A stretch of 64,000 nucleotides of DNA from Flavobacterium aciduliphilum (GCF_003268855.1 NZ_QLSZ01000001.1:383369-447368), one strand, 5' to 3'; positions 16,742 to 24,933 are shown, counted from the first letter of the stretch. Made by a program: numbers and translations. Notes: a model not told the origin generated them from the letters alone.

Positions 16742-17619
16742 AAGTAAAAGATTTATTAAATAAAATTTTAAGTTTTTGTATCAACTTATTGGCGTCTTTT
16801 GGAATGTTATGGTTATTAGTTAGTATAATTTCATATTTTGGTAATGATTTAGTTAGTAAAGAAATAAAAAACTACTGGTGGCTTTTTGGTCTAATTGGAT
16901 TGTTATATGCTATTTTCAAATTACTTCCAAAAAATAGTTATGAATTTAAAGTCCCTCACAGAGATGCAATAATAAAAATTCAAAAGAAAAATATTTTAAA
17001 AGTGGAAGGTTCGTTAATTGTTCCCGTAAACTACTACTTTAAAATAAATCAAGATGGAAACCTACTCACATCAAGTAGTATTTTATCTCAAGTTGTGAAA
17101 AAATATTATGGTTCAAAACCTGAGGAATTACAATTTGAAATAGATCAGGTTTTAAAAGAAAATTTTTATATAAATTATAAAGTTGGAGAGCATTATAAAA
17201 TTGGAACTGTCGTCCCAATAATTAAAAATGAAAAAAAATTCTACTTCTTAGCAAATACAATATTAAACAATCAAAATAAATCTGAATGCAATGATGAAAT
17301 ATTTGAAAAAAGTATCAATGAATTGTGGATGTATCTATCAGAATGCGCTAGTAAAGAAGATTTTATTATTCCTTTGATTGGTACTGGTAACGGTAGATTA
17401 AAAACTGATAGAGTAATAGTTTTTCAAGAAATATTACTATCATTTTTATCTTCATTATCTTCAAAAAATTATGCCGAAAGTTTAACTATTTGTTTTAATG
17501 CAACTGACATAAAAAAACACAAAATAAACTTTGAAAACATCGGTGATTTTTCAAAAGCTAAAATTGAATATCAAGATTATAGAACTAGAAGTATTAATGG
17601 AAAAAACAAGTTAAATTAA
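16738..17619 (+). CDS. thsA: ThsA-like membrane Macro-domain effector (type II Thoeris)
   Basis: 293 aa. Two membrane helices at about 9-30 and 44-62, then a cytosolic domain with PIIKNEKKFYFLAN, a helix ELWMYLSECASK and the Macro-type loop FIIPLIGTGNGRLK near residue 212. This matches the type II Thoeris ThsA plan (transmembrane segments plus a Macro domain that binds the ThsB-made ADP-ribose signal), where activation is thought to disrupt the membrane and kill the infected cell. The start codon overlaps the ThsB stop (ATGA), so the two are translated together. The DUF2971 gene follows after 10 nt. Confidence 0.82.
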   Translation: MKVKDLLNKILSFCINLLASFGMLWLLVSIISYFGNDLVSKEIKNYWWLFGLIGLLYAIFKLLPKNSYEFKVPHRDAIIKIQKKNILKVEGSLIVPVNYYFKINQDGNLLTSSSILSQVVKKYYGSKPEELQFEIDQVLKENFYINYKVGEHYKIGTVVPIIKNEKKFYFLANTILNNQNKSECNDEIFEKSINELWMYLSECASKEDFIIPLIGTGNGRLKTDRVIVFQEILLSFLSSLSSKNYAESLTICFNATDIKKHKINFENIGDFSKAKIEYQDYRTRSINGKNKLN

Positions 17620-17629
17620 AAATTATAAC

Positions 17630-18208
17630 ATGGAAAATATTTTATACAAGTACAGAAACTTCGAAAATTTTAAAACATTTATAGATATTATTCTAAAAAA
17701 CAGATTATATGCAGCAAAATTTAAAGAGCTAAACGATCCAATGGAAGGACAATACCTTTATCGAAATGGTGAACTCAACATAGATATAAGAAATCAATTA
17801 TCAGAAGAAAAAAATAATCTTAGGATATGTTCATTATCTAGAGTGAATAATAATGAACTTATGTGGTCTCATTATGCTAATGGACAAAGAGGAGTTGCTA
17901 TTGGTGTAGAAATTGACAGATTACAATATATGGTAAGACAGGTACAATACAATGGGCTTCCTTATATTCAAAATCATAAACTAAATAATCAAACAGCCAT
18001 TGAAATTTTAAGCCATAAACTAGAAGTTTGGAATTATGAAGAAGAAGAAAGAGTTTTTATTCATGATAGACAATACATAAATGTTAAAATTAAAGAAATC
18101 ATTTTGGGAAGAGCTATGAGCAATTATGATGTTGGTATAATAAGGGATCTTATTGAAAAAATTAATCCCGAAATTAGAATAAGCCGAGCAGAAAACATTA
18201 TGATTTAA
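17630..18208 (+). CDS. DUF2971 protein next to Thoeris
   Basis: 192 aa. Family hallmarks in order: ILYKYRNFENF, RLYAAKFKELNDPMEG, ICSLSRVNNNELMWSHYANGQRGVAIG and YEEEERVF, then a short beta-rich end. DUF2971 proteins are widespread, of unknown role, and several have been proposed to share an ADP-ribosyltransferase-like fold. It starts 10 nt after thsA with no cassette repeat in between, so it belongs to the same cassette and transcript. It may be an extra Thoeris component, for example acting on NAD-derived signal, or an unrelated passenger. Confidence 0.82.
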   Translation: MENILYKYRNFENFKTFIDIILKNRLYAAKFKELNDPMEGQYLYRNGELNIDIRNQLSEEKNNLRICSLSRVNNNELMWSHYANGQRGVAIGVEIDRLQYMVRQVQYNGLPYIQNHKLNNQTAIEILSHKLEVWNYEEEERVFIHDRQYINVKIKEIILGRAMSNYDVGIIRDLIEKINPEIRISRAENIMI

Positions 18209-18263
18209 TTTAATAGAAAACTATCACCTCCACAAAGTCTCCCACTTTGTAGCGTTCTAAAAC

Positions 18264-18293
18264 CAGAAATACCTATGCCTGAAGCAAGTAGGT
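18264..18293 (+). repeat. 30-nt cassette repeat, copy 3
   Basis: Copy 3 (starts CAGA instead of CAGG), 20 nt before the 18314 start. It is preceded by a hairpin with arms ACAAAGT / ACTTTGT at about 18231-18250, past the DUF2971 stop codon. Confidence 0.9.
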
Positions 18294-18313
18294 AAATAAA
18301 AAAAAAATAAATT

Positions 18314-19021
18314 ATGAATTTAATAAACAGAATAGATTCTTTAAAAAGTGAAGAAATAAAAATTGTTTTTAAGGAATTGATGACCGATTATTTTAGTCCA
18401 GCATTTGGTTCAATATCAAAGAGGGATTTAGATATATTATTATTCACAAAACTTCAAAAGTTAGGTTTAATTTCTGATAATCCAGAAATGTATGAACTAA
18501 TTTCTGAATTAAGGGTTACAAGAGCAAAAGCAAGAAACTTACTTTATGAATCTAAATTAAGACAATCTACTACAAAGCAACTAGATGCAGAATTAATCAA
18601 CTATTTATCGAATCCAATATTTTTAAAAGAGAATGATAAAATTGGTTTAGAAATTGGGAACCCTTACTTAATCGATTATTTAAAAGACAAACTAAAAAAA
18701 TTAAACCATATTACAGATGGTTCTTTTTCTCCTGAGTTAATCAAACTTACTCCCGATGCTTTCGTAGCTTTATTTGACAGTTATATTCCAGAGGAATCAA
18801 AGAAACAAATTACTGAGGCATTAGTAACTATTGGAGCGAAAGCAGACACAAGCTGGAAAGGTTTTCTAAAAGGGGTATTCAAAAAGCTAGGTACTAAAAT
18901 AGCAGACAAAGCAGGTGAAGAAATAGCAGAAAACATTGTTGACTATTTAAGTCCATTTTTCACAAGTGATGGAGTTAGTAAAATACAAGAAAAGTTTAAA
19001 GATTTATATTCAAACGCATGA
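18314..19021 (+). CDS. Unknown protein, first gene of a kinase-receiver cassette
   Basis: 235 aa, no signal peptide. The N-terminal two thirds are helical and charged (KRDLDILLFTKLQKLGLI, LRVTRAKARNLLYESKLRQ). The C-terminal region from about 175 is glycine-rich and amphipathic (WKGFLKGVFKKLGTKIAD, ENIVDYLSPFF) and could attach to or perturb a membrane. No family was recognised. It is preceded by cassette repeat copy 3 and is followed after 88 nt by a soluble histidine-kinase-like gene, with no repeat in between, so the three genes to 20479 probably form one cassette. An effector role is possible but unproven. Confidence 0.65.
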   Translation: MNLINRIDSLKSEEIKIVFKELMTDYFSPAFGSISKRDLDILLFTKLQKLGLISDNPEMYELISELRVTRAKARNLLYESKLRQSTTKQLDAELINYLSNPIFLKENDKIGLEIGNPYLIDYLKDKLKKLNHITDGSFSPELIKLTPDAFVALFDSYIPEESKKQITEALVTIGAKADTSWKGFLKGVFKKLGTKIADKAGEEIAENIVDYLSPFFTSDGVSKIQEKFKDLYSNA

Positions 19022-19109
19022 TAAATTTTGAAATATTAAGGAGGGAATTAGGTACACAGAAAACATAATTTATCTTCAGTAACTAAACATAAACTATAAA
19101 AAAAATAAA

Positions 19110-19973
19110 ATGTCTGATATTTTAACTTGCTACAATTGTCATTCTAAACCATGTAAACAAACAAAAAATGATACTTTTGATATTTGTCAATATGGTGTCT
19201 CATTTGTAAATAGACATGGGAATATTGAAAAAAAAGAGCCTAAAATTCCTTTATCAACAATTGCTAAAAACCTAAGACACGAGATTAACCCAATTTTACA
19301 ATCAATTATTGAACAAGCAACAATTTTAGACCCAAATTTATCTACTAAAATTATTTCACTTGATAAACCATTAAGCATAATTATTGGAAATACCGTGATA
19401 CTTGATAATTTTATACAGATGATTACTGGAGTTCATGAATTCCATTCTACTCCTTCAAATATTTCACAAAAACCAATCAACTTAAAGAATGTTATAGAAT
19501 ATTATTTTGGCATTTATAGCATTATTAAAGAAAACGATAGAGCTGAAAATATTACTCTTAATAATTTAATAAATAGAGATTATACTATTGAATTTTACAG
19601 TGATTTTATTAAATATATTATAGTAATATTAATTGACAATATCTGGAAATATTCTACAAACAATTCAACAGTAACTATCAGTGTAGTTAATAAAAAAAAA
19701 GATTCTTACAACATTGAGTTTACCAATCAATCAAATTATATTCCAAATAACATTAATTTATTTGAAATGGGATCCAAAGTAAATGAAAATAGTAAAGGTT
19801 TTGGATTTGGCTTATATTGGATAAAAACTTTAGAAGATAGTTATAACAATCTTATTCAAAACACTACTGAAAATAGATTATTAATAAGCCATGAACAAAT
19901 ATTAACAAAAAAAAATACTGCATTTCAAAAATTTAAAATTGAAAATATTAATCTTAAAATTAATAGCTTATGA
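19110..19973 (+). CDS. Soluble histidine-kinase-like ATPase with Cys-rich N-terminus
   Basis: 287 aa, no membrane segment. The first 27 residues hold four or more cysteines (LTCYNCHSKPCKQ ... DICQ), suggesting a metal or redox site. A dimerisation/phosphoacceptor-like helix follows with NLRHEINPILQSI near residue 54, then a GHKL ATPase with N box LIDNIWKYS near 177 and G2 GFGFGLYWIK near 232; the G1 box is degenerate. It could be a true cytosolic sensor kinase. The next gene overlaps by 4 nt and encodes a receiver-like protein, so the pair forms a small two-component module inside the island. Confidence 0.75.
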   Translation: MSDILTCYNCHSKPCKQTKNDTFDICQYGVSFVNRHGNIEKKEPKIPLSTIAKNLRHEINPILQSIIEQATILDPNLSTKIISLDKPLSIIIGNTVILDNFIQMITGVHEFHSTPSNISQKPINLKNVIEYYFGIYSIIKENDRAENITLNNLINRDYTIEFYSDFIKYIIVILIDNIWKYSTNNSTVTISVVNKKKDSYNIEFTNQSNYIPNNINLFEMGSKVNENSKGFGFGLYWIKTLEDSYNNLIQNTTENRLLISHEQILTKKNTAFQKFKIENINLKINSL

Positions 19974-20479
19974 AAAATGGTGGGTTTAACAAAATAGGAA
20001 AATTATTAATGAAAATAAGTCCTATGAAAATAATTATTATTGATGATGTTAAATCATATTTTAATGAAAATATGTTATCTATTGCTAGTGCTAACGGTAA
20101 TATTTCATTTGAAAGATATTACAAATGTGATGGGATTTTGCTGAAAAATTTAATTGAAAATCCAAGAGATATTCTAATAATTGATATAAAAGGAACAGTT
20201 ACAGAAGATATTGGAAAAGATGGATTCAATGTGGCAAGCCACGTTTTTAACAATACAAATACTTTTGTAGCTACTACATCGGCTCATAAATTTCATTTGA
20301 AAAACAGAGAAAATTATGGAGATTATATTATTTCTGAAAGACTTATGACACCAGTCGATTTTTGTGAAGAATTAAATATTATGATTGAAAAATATCTAAA
20401 ACAAAAGACCAAAATCTATCAGAAAGTAATATATAAACTAGGAAAATATTTTTTTAAATACGGATTAAACAAACCTTAA
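19970..20479 (+). CDS. Receiver-like protein paired with the soluble kinase
   Basis: 169 aa. From the inner Met (PMKIIIIDDVKSYF) it has the order of a receiver domain: the acidic pair IIDD, a DILIIDIKG strand whose Asp could be the phosphoacceptor, then FVATTSAH and a YIISERL strand. The spacing after the Asp is atypical, and no output DNA-binding domain is present; about 25 basic residues end the protein. Two upstream ATGs are possible, and I keep the longest because it overlaps the kinase stop. It may pass phosphate to the neighbouring 235-aa protein or another target. The overall assignment is moderate. Confidence 0.65.
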   Translation: MKNGGFNKIGKLLMKISPMKIIIIDDVKSYFNENMLSIASANGNISFERYYKCDGILLKNLIENPRDILIIDIKGTVTEDIGKDGFNVASHVFNNTNTFVATTSAHKFHLKNRENYGDYIISERLMTPVDFCEELNIMIEKYLKQKTKIYQKVIYKLGKYFFKYGLNKP

Positions 20480-20480
20480 T

Positions 20481-20520
20481 TCCCCAGCTCTCCAAAGTCC
20501 CCCGACTTCGGAGTCCCCTA
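20481..20520 (+). repeat. GC-rich hairpin element, copy A
   Basis: A cytosine-rich palindrome with arms around AAGTC / GACTT ahead of cassette repeat copy 4. A near copy lies at 25957-25997 ahead of repeat copy 11. It may serve as terminator of the preceding cassette or as part of the cassette boundary. Confidence 0.6.
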
Positions 20521-20552
20521 TCCAAATACATACCTCGATAGGGCATTAAAAC

Positions 20553-20582
20553 CAGGAACACCAACGCCTGAATCAAGTAGGA
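20553..20582 (+). repeat. 30-nt cassette repeat, copy 4
   Basis: Copy 4, followed after 17 nt by ATG and 15 A (20600), which leads to only a 26-codon frame. It looks like a lost or truncated gene start. The region 20553-20700 is nearly duplicated at 21654-21803. Confidence 0.9.
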
Positions 20583-20661
20583 AACTTAAAATTAAAACCA
20601 TGAAAAAAAAAAAAAAACCCGCTGCCGAGCGAATCCTTTCGCGTGGTTCTTTAAAAACAAC

Positions 20662-20691
20662 CAGGAACGCCGATGCCTGAATCAAGTAGGT
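20662..20691 (+). repeat. 30-nt cassette repeat, copy 5
   Basis: Copy 5, 19 nt before the 20711 start codon, preceded by a hairpin GCGAA / TTCGC at about 20630-20643. Confidence 0.9.
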
Positions 20692-20710
20692 CAATTAAAC
20701 TTTAAAGATT

Positions 20711-21562
20711 ATGAAAGACAACTTATTTTCTATTTATGACTTTTTGGGATATTTTTTTCCTGGAATTTTTACAATTTACACTTACAGAATAATTTTATCA
20801 ATTAAAGAAAACTCAAGTTACGATTTTGATAGTATGCTATCTGAAATACCTTCTTGCTCTAATGAATCAATTGTATTACTAGTTTTAATGTCTTATCTTG
20901 TTGGACATATACTTAGTTTCAGTTCTTCTATAACAATTGAAAAATATTCGATTTGGAAATACGGTTACCCTTCAAAATATCTTTTAAAAATTCCTTTTCC
21001 TAAATTTTTTGCTCATTTTAAATCATTTCATGGTTGTATTTGGGGAGCTATAATGATGATAATTATTTTGCCATTAGTTATTATTGATTTTTTACTAAAT
21101 AATATTCTAAAATTCAAATTCTTGTTTGTTAGATCTTTAGATAATAAATTAATAGACGTTATTAATTTTAAAATTAATAATTTACTTAACAAATTAGGTA
21201 TAAATGAGAAAAATGGTTTTAAAAAAGAAGAAAGTAATCTAGCCGACTTTAATAGAATAATTCATCATTATGTATTTGAAAATTCAAAAAATCATCAAAA
21301 AAAATTCACCAATTATGTTGCTCTTTATGGGTTTTTAAGAACATTTACATTAATTTTTGTTCTTATTTTTTGGTACATAATTATTCATTTTTGTTTTTAC
21401 AGTCATTTCACAAAAGAAATAATATTCCTTTTAGTTCTAGTACTATTCCTTTCGTTTATTTTCTTCATGTCTTTTATGAAATTTTACAGAAAATATACTT
21501 TGGAAGGATTAATGATTATTGCAATAGATGAATTTGATCTAATTAATCAAACCAAAGTATAG
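20711..21562 (+). CDS. Multi-pass membrane protein in a cassette
   Basis: 283 aa. It opens with MKDNLFSIYDFLGYFFPGIF. Hydrophobic segments are visible near 10-28, 54-75, 110-135, 208-233 and 236-258, with a GHILSFSSS motif after the second and FYRKYTLEGL near the C-terminus. Proteins that begin with YDFLGYxxPG and have this layout occur in many bacteria without a known function; I cannot name a family. It is bounded by two nearly identical direct repeats of about 148 bp, so it is a discrete cassette. A membrane effector role in phage defence is possible from its neighbours only. Confidence 0.65.
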   Translation: MKDNLFSIYDFLGYFFPGIFTIYTYRIILSIKENSSYDFDSMLSEIPSCSNESIVLLVLMSYLVGHILSFSSSITIEKYSIWKYGYPSKYLLKIPFPKFFAHFKSFHGCIWGAIMMIIILPLVIIDFLLNNILKFKFLFVRSLDNKLIDVINFKINNLLNKLGINEKNGFKKEESNLADFNRIIHHYVFENSKNHQKKFTNYVALYGFLRTFTLIFVLIFWYIIIHFCFYSHFTKEIIFLLVLVLFLSFIFFMSFMKFYRKYTLEGLMIIAIDEFDLINQTKV

Positions 21563-21653
21563 ATATTAAATTACAATAACAGCCCCACAAAGCCTCTCCT
21601 TTGCAGCAGTAAAATCAAAAATCAACAATCGTTAATCTTCAATCGTTAATCCT

Positions 21654-21683
21654 CAGAAACACCAACGCCTGAATCAAGTAGAA
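21654..21683 (+). repeat. 30-nt cassette repeat, copy 6
   Basis: Copy 6, followed after 17 nt by ATG and 16 A. It lies in the second copy of the 148-bp duplication. It is preceded by AATCGTTAATC-type satellite units at 21609-21652. Confidence 0.9.
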
Positions 21684-21764
21684 AACTTAAAATTAAAACC
21701 ATGAAAAAAAAAAAAAAAACCCCGCTGCCGAGCGAATCCTTTCGCGTGGTTCTTTAAAAACAAC

Positions 21765-21794
21765 CAGGAATACCAACGCCTGAATCAAGTAGGT
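21765..21794 (+). repeat. 30-nt cassette repeat, copy 7
   Basis: Copy 7, 18 nt before the 21813 start, again preceded by the GCGAA / TTCGC hairpin. Confidence 0.9.
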
Positions 21795-21812
21795 CAATTA
21801 AAACGTTAATAA

Positions 21813-22562
21813 ATGGAACCTGAAAAAATTTCAAAACTATTAGACACTTTAAAAAACAGGTTTTCTAGTAGATTAATAATTTATTTTTTAATCTATTGGT
21901 TAATTTATAATTGGCAAATTACAGTGTCTTTATTATGGTATGATAAATCCCAAATCAAGGCTAGTGGTTTTAATTCAATTTTTGAATTTATTTCTAATCA
22001 ATTATCAAAAGATGGAGTTTGGTTTAAACTTTGGTTTATTGCTCCTATAAATAATTCTTGTAAGCCTCTTCTATATGCAATAGTATCAACTATTTTTTTT
22101 CCAATATTAAAATCTGGGATATTGTCATTTGATGCTTTTATAATAGTCAAAAGAAACAATTTTATTTCTAAAATTAAGAAAGATGAACTATTTGAAGAAA
22201 ATTTAAAATTGAAAAAGCAAATCTCATCCGTTAGTGATTCCTCTATTTTAAATGGATATTGGGAACTAATAGAATTTAAAGAAAGTACATATGATTCAGA
22301 AAATGGTGTTAAAAGACAAATTTATATAAAAGACAACACCTGGTATGATTTATTAAATGATAAAATGGAAGAAGGCTTTACTATAATAGACTTTTATTTT
22401 CACCCAACTAATCTACTATTAGTTTTTACTAAAATCCTCAAATCTGACGTTAAAATTAAATATAGATACCGTTTAAGTTTAAATGGCAACGAACAGAATC
22501 AAAAACTAGAAGGATTTGAAAATGATAAAATTAAAGTCATTTTTAATAAAATTAGCAACTAA
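21813..22562 (+). CDS. Membrane protein with C-terminal beta domain, in a cassette
   Basis: 249 aa. Two hydrophobic segments near 20-40 and 85-105 (IIYFLIYWLIYNW and LYAIVSTIFFPIL), a short coiled coil near 128-140 (EENLKLKKQI), then a beta-rich C-terminal domain from about 150 (LNGYWELIEF, KYRYRLSLNGNEQNQ) that resembles a lipocalin-like sheet. No named family was recognised. It is a one-gene cassette between repeats 7 and 8. The membrane plus ligand-type domain architecture would suit a sensor or defence effector, but that is speculative. Confidence 0.6.
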   Translation: MEPEKISKLLDTLKNRFSSRLIIYFLIYWLIYNWQITVSLLWYDKSQIKASGFNSIFEFISNQLSKDGVWFKLWFIAPINNSCKPLLYAIVSTIFFPILKSGILSFDAFIIVKRNNFISKIKKDELFEENLKLKKQISSVSDSSILNGYWELIEFKESTYDSENGVKRQIYIKDNTWYDLLNDKMEEGFTIIDFYFHPTNLLLVFTKILKSDVKIKYRYRLSLNGNEQNQKLEGFENDKIKVIFNKISN

Positions 22563-22624
22563 CACACCCAGCTGCCAAGCGAACCCGCTCCACAGAACCT
22601 ACCCACTTTGTGGAGTTATAAAAC

Positions 22625-22654
22625 CAGGAAAACCGATGCCTGATTCAAGTAGGT
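22625..22654 (+). repeat. 30-nt cassette repeat, copy 8
   Basis: Copy 8, 18 nt before the 22673 start codon, preceded by a hairpin CTCCACA / TGTGGAG at about 22588-22615. Confidence 0.9.
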
Positions 22655-22672
22655 AAATAAAAAATTATTACT

Positions 22673-23740
22673 ATGGATTTAAAAGACCAACTGAAACAAA
22701 TTGGAGATCGATTTGTAAAAATGAAAGACCAAATACAAACGGAAGAAGCTACCAAAAATGCCTTTATTATGCCTTTTTTACAAAGTTTAGGATATGATGT
22801 ATTCAACCCTATAGAAGTAGTACCAGAATATATTACAGATATTGGCACCAAAAAAGGAGAAAAAATTGACTATGCCATTTTTAGAGATGGTAAGCCTGCT
22901 ATCTTGATTGAATGTAAACATTGGAATAAAAATCTTGACCTTCATGATGGTCAGTTACTACGTTATTTTCATGTAAGTAAAGCCAAATTTGGAATACTGA
23001 CAAATGGCATTCAATTTCGTTTCTACTCTGATTTGGTACAACCAAATATAATGGACGAAAAACCATTTATGGAAGTCAATCTTACTGATTTAAAAGAAAG
23101 TCAAATTGAAGAAATTAAAAAATTTCATAAAGCAAACTTTGACGCAGATGCAATCATTAATAATGCTTCTGAGCTTAAATTTATGAATGAGTTAAAACAA
23201 CTTTTTCAGGCTGAAATTGCCAACCCTTCACCTGATTTTGTAAAACATTTTGCAAAACAAGTTTATCCTAGCATTGTAACTGCAAAAATTTTGGAACAAT
23301 TTACAGGATTGACCAAAAGAGCTATACAACATCATATAACAGACTTAATTACAGAAAGATTAAAATCTGCTTTAACAAAAGAAAACGAAAATGAAAAACA
23401 AATGGTAGCCGAAGATGTTGAACTTAATGGAGAGGCAAATTCAAAAATCATTACCACAGAAGAAGAACTAGAAGGGTTTATGATTGTTAAAACAATATTA
23501 AGACAACATATAGCTGTTTCAAGAATTCATTATCGTGACAATCAGAGTTATTTTGCTATACTACTAGATGACAATAATCGAAAACCAATATGTAGATTAT
23601 ACTTTAACAGTTCTAAAAAATATATTGGAATTTTTGATAAGACTAAAAAAGAAAACAAAACCGAACTTAAAAGTTTAGATGCCATTTTTGAATTAGCCAA
23701 TGAACTGAAAGAATCAATTGAAAACAATTTAGTTGAATAA
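22673..23740 (+). CDS. PD-(D/E)XK protein related to type I restriction HsdR N-terminus
   Basis: 355 aa. The N-terminal half is an HSDR_N-type nuclease fold: the acidic helix TEEATKNAFIMPFLQSLGYD near residue 23, Asp66 in KIDYAIF, and the E80-x-K82 pair in LIECKHW, followed by YFHVSKAKFGILTNG. No helicase domain follows, so it is not a complete HsdR. The C-terminal half has a helical linker and a last beta-rich part with RLYFNSSKKYIGIF. Similar stand-alone proteins are common in bacteria and prophages and their role is unknown; no methylase or specificity subunit is adjacent. Base composition is less AT-rich than the neighbouring cassettes. Confidence 0.8.
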   Translation: MDLKDQLKQIGDRFVKMKDQIQTEEATKNAFIMPFLQSLGYDVFNPIEVVPEYITDIGTKKGEKIDYAIFRDGKPAILIECKHWNKNLDLHDGQLLRYFHVSKAKFGILTNGIQFRFYSDLVQPNIMDEKPFMEVNLTDLKESQIEEIKKFHKANFDADAIINNASELKFMNELKQLFQAEIANPSPDFVKHFAKQVYPSIVTAKILEQFTGLTKRAIQHHITDLITERLKSALTKENENEKQMVAEDVELNGEANSKIITTEEELEGFMIVKTILRQHIAVSRIHYRDNQSYFAILLDDNNRKPICRLYFNSSKKYIGIFDKTKKENKTELKSLDAIFELANELKESIENNLVE

Positions 23741-23828
23741 TATCATTACCATCCTTACCCCCCCTGCCGAGCGAATGCCTTGCAGCGGTTCAAAAATCAA
23801 AAATCGTTAATCTTCAATCGTTAATCCT

Positions 23829-23858
23829 CAGGAACACCAACGCCTGTATCAAGTAGGA
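23829..23858 (+). repeat. 30-nt cassette repeat, copy 9
   Basis: Copy 9 (GCCTGT instead of GCCTGA), with an ATG 18 nt downstream that opens only 12 codons. Confidence 0.9.
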
Positions 23859-24006
23859 ACCCTAAAATTAAAACCATGAAAAAAAGACCCCCACCTCTAT
23901 TTAGCACTTATTAAACCCTTAAACTTTTAAACCCTTAAACTTTTAAACTCTTAAACTTTTACCCCCCTGCCGAGCGAATCCTTTCGCGTGGTTCTTTAAA
24001 AACAAC

Positions 24007-24036
24007 CAGGAACGCCGATGCCTGAAGGAAGTAGGT
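24007..24036 (+). repeat. 30-nt cassette repeat, copy 10
   Basis: Copy 10 is the only one without an ATG close behind; the next gene starts 257 nt later and has its own promoter-like sequence. Confidence 0.9.
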
Positions 24037-24214
24037 AGAGATAATAAACCAAATTGTTAATAGTCATATTCAAAAAAAATGATGTAAACTAATGAAGATA
24101 AGATTTTAAATAATCTTGTTTGTTACTTAAAAATTGATAAAAAGTGGCAAGAATTTTTATTTTAATCTAAAATTTCGAGTGTAAAGTTGTTGTTATTTGA
24201 GTTGAAACTATCTA

Positions 24215-24222
24215 TACTTTTG
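24215..24222 (+). promoter_or_regulatory. Bacteroidota-type -7 box (TACTTTTG)
   Basis: TACTTTTG fits TAnnTTTG. A GTTG at 24189-24192 is a plausible -33 element with a 22-nt spacer, slightly long. It would drive the lipoprotein gene at 24294 with a leader of about 65 nt. Confidence 0.45.
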
Positions 24223-24293
24223 GATTGAAACGGAGAAATAAGCTGAACAGAAACCGTAAAAAACATAGTAAGCAAAATTTAAAACTATAAATT

Positions 24294-24926
24294 ATGAAAA
24301 CAATCAAAAGTATCTTATTTTTATTACTTGTATCAACTAGTATACTTACTAGTTGTTCAAAAGATGAATCGAACAAAAATGTTAGCGAAAACACTAAAGT
24401 TTCAACATTTTTAAAATCATTTTACTCTAAAGACTTCAGTTTTGGTAAATCTATAGAAACAACATTAATTAAAAGCCCATCTGTAGCATCTAAAATTGCA
24501 GAAGTTGATGATATGATAATTACAGAAGTCTTTATTGTAGACAGTCAAATAGCTAGAGGGTATGTATTTACTAGTAAGGATACAAATTTATTTCTTTATT
24601 TTGTAGACGTTGACAGAGTTGACTATAAATTAACTTCTTATGACATTAAAGCAGATGAGATTAAAACATTTGAAAATATTGATGAACTTATCAAATATAG
24701 CACTACTAACAAGCTCGATATGATAAAAATCGCTTTAGGTTCAGAAAATGATCCAAATTTAACAGATAAACGTAGATTTTGGGGTTCATCTTATAGCCAA
24801 GGTCCATGTATAGGTGACACAGCTCAATTATACGAAGATTACTATGTATTTGGTATAAGAGTAAGCCATCATGCTGCAATCGGTGTTGATGGTGGAGATA
24901 TGTTTGAACCTTGTGGAATGCACTAA
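24294..24926 (+). CDS. Lipoprotein of unknown function
   Basis: 210 aa. A lipoprotein signal ends in SILTSC (Cys21), followed by SKDESNKN, typical for surface lipoproteins of Bacteroidota. The body is charged and has no family that I recognise; the tail (WGSSYSQGPCIGDTAQLYED, then HHAAIGVDGGDMFEPCGMH) holds two Cys and several His that could bind a metal. It has its own promoter-like box and a strong terminator hairpin directly after the stop codon, so it is probably monocistronic. Confidence 0.7.
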   Translation: MKTIKSILFLLLVSTSILTSCSKDESNKNVSENTKVSTFLKSFYSKDFSFGKSIETTLIKSPSVASKIAEVDDMIITEVFIVDSQIARGYVFTSKDTNLFLYFVDVDRVDYKLTSYDIKADEIKTFENIDELIKYSTTNKLDMIKIALGSENDPNLTDKRRFWGSSYSQGPCIGDTAQLYEDYYVFGIRVSHHAAIGVDGGDMFEPCGMH

Positions 24927-24933
24927 TTACTAT

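Larger units (their letters stand above)
23741..24293 (+). other. Gene-free stretch with decayed cassette starts
   Basis: Holds two cassette repeats (copies 9 and 10), AATCGTTAATC-type satellite units at about 23795-23827, the reverse-oriented TTAAACTTTTAAAC satellite at 23916-23961, a third copy of the GCGAA / TTCGC hairpin at about 23974-23987, an ATG with seven A at 23877 that leads to a 12-codon frame, and the promoter of the next gene at 24215. I see no gene. Confidence 0.8.
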
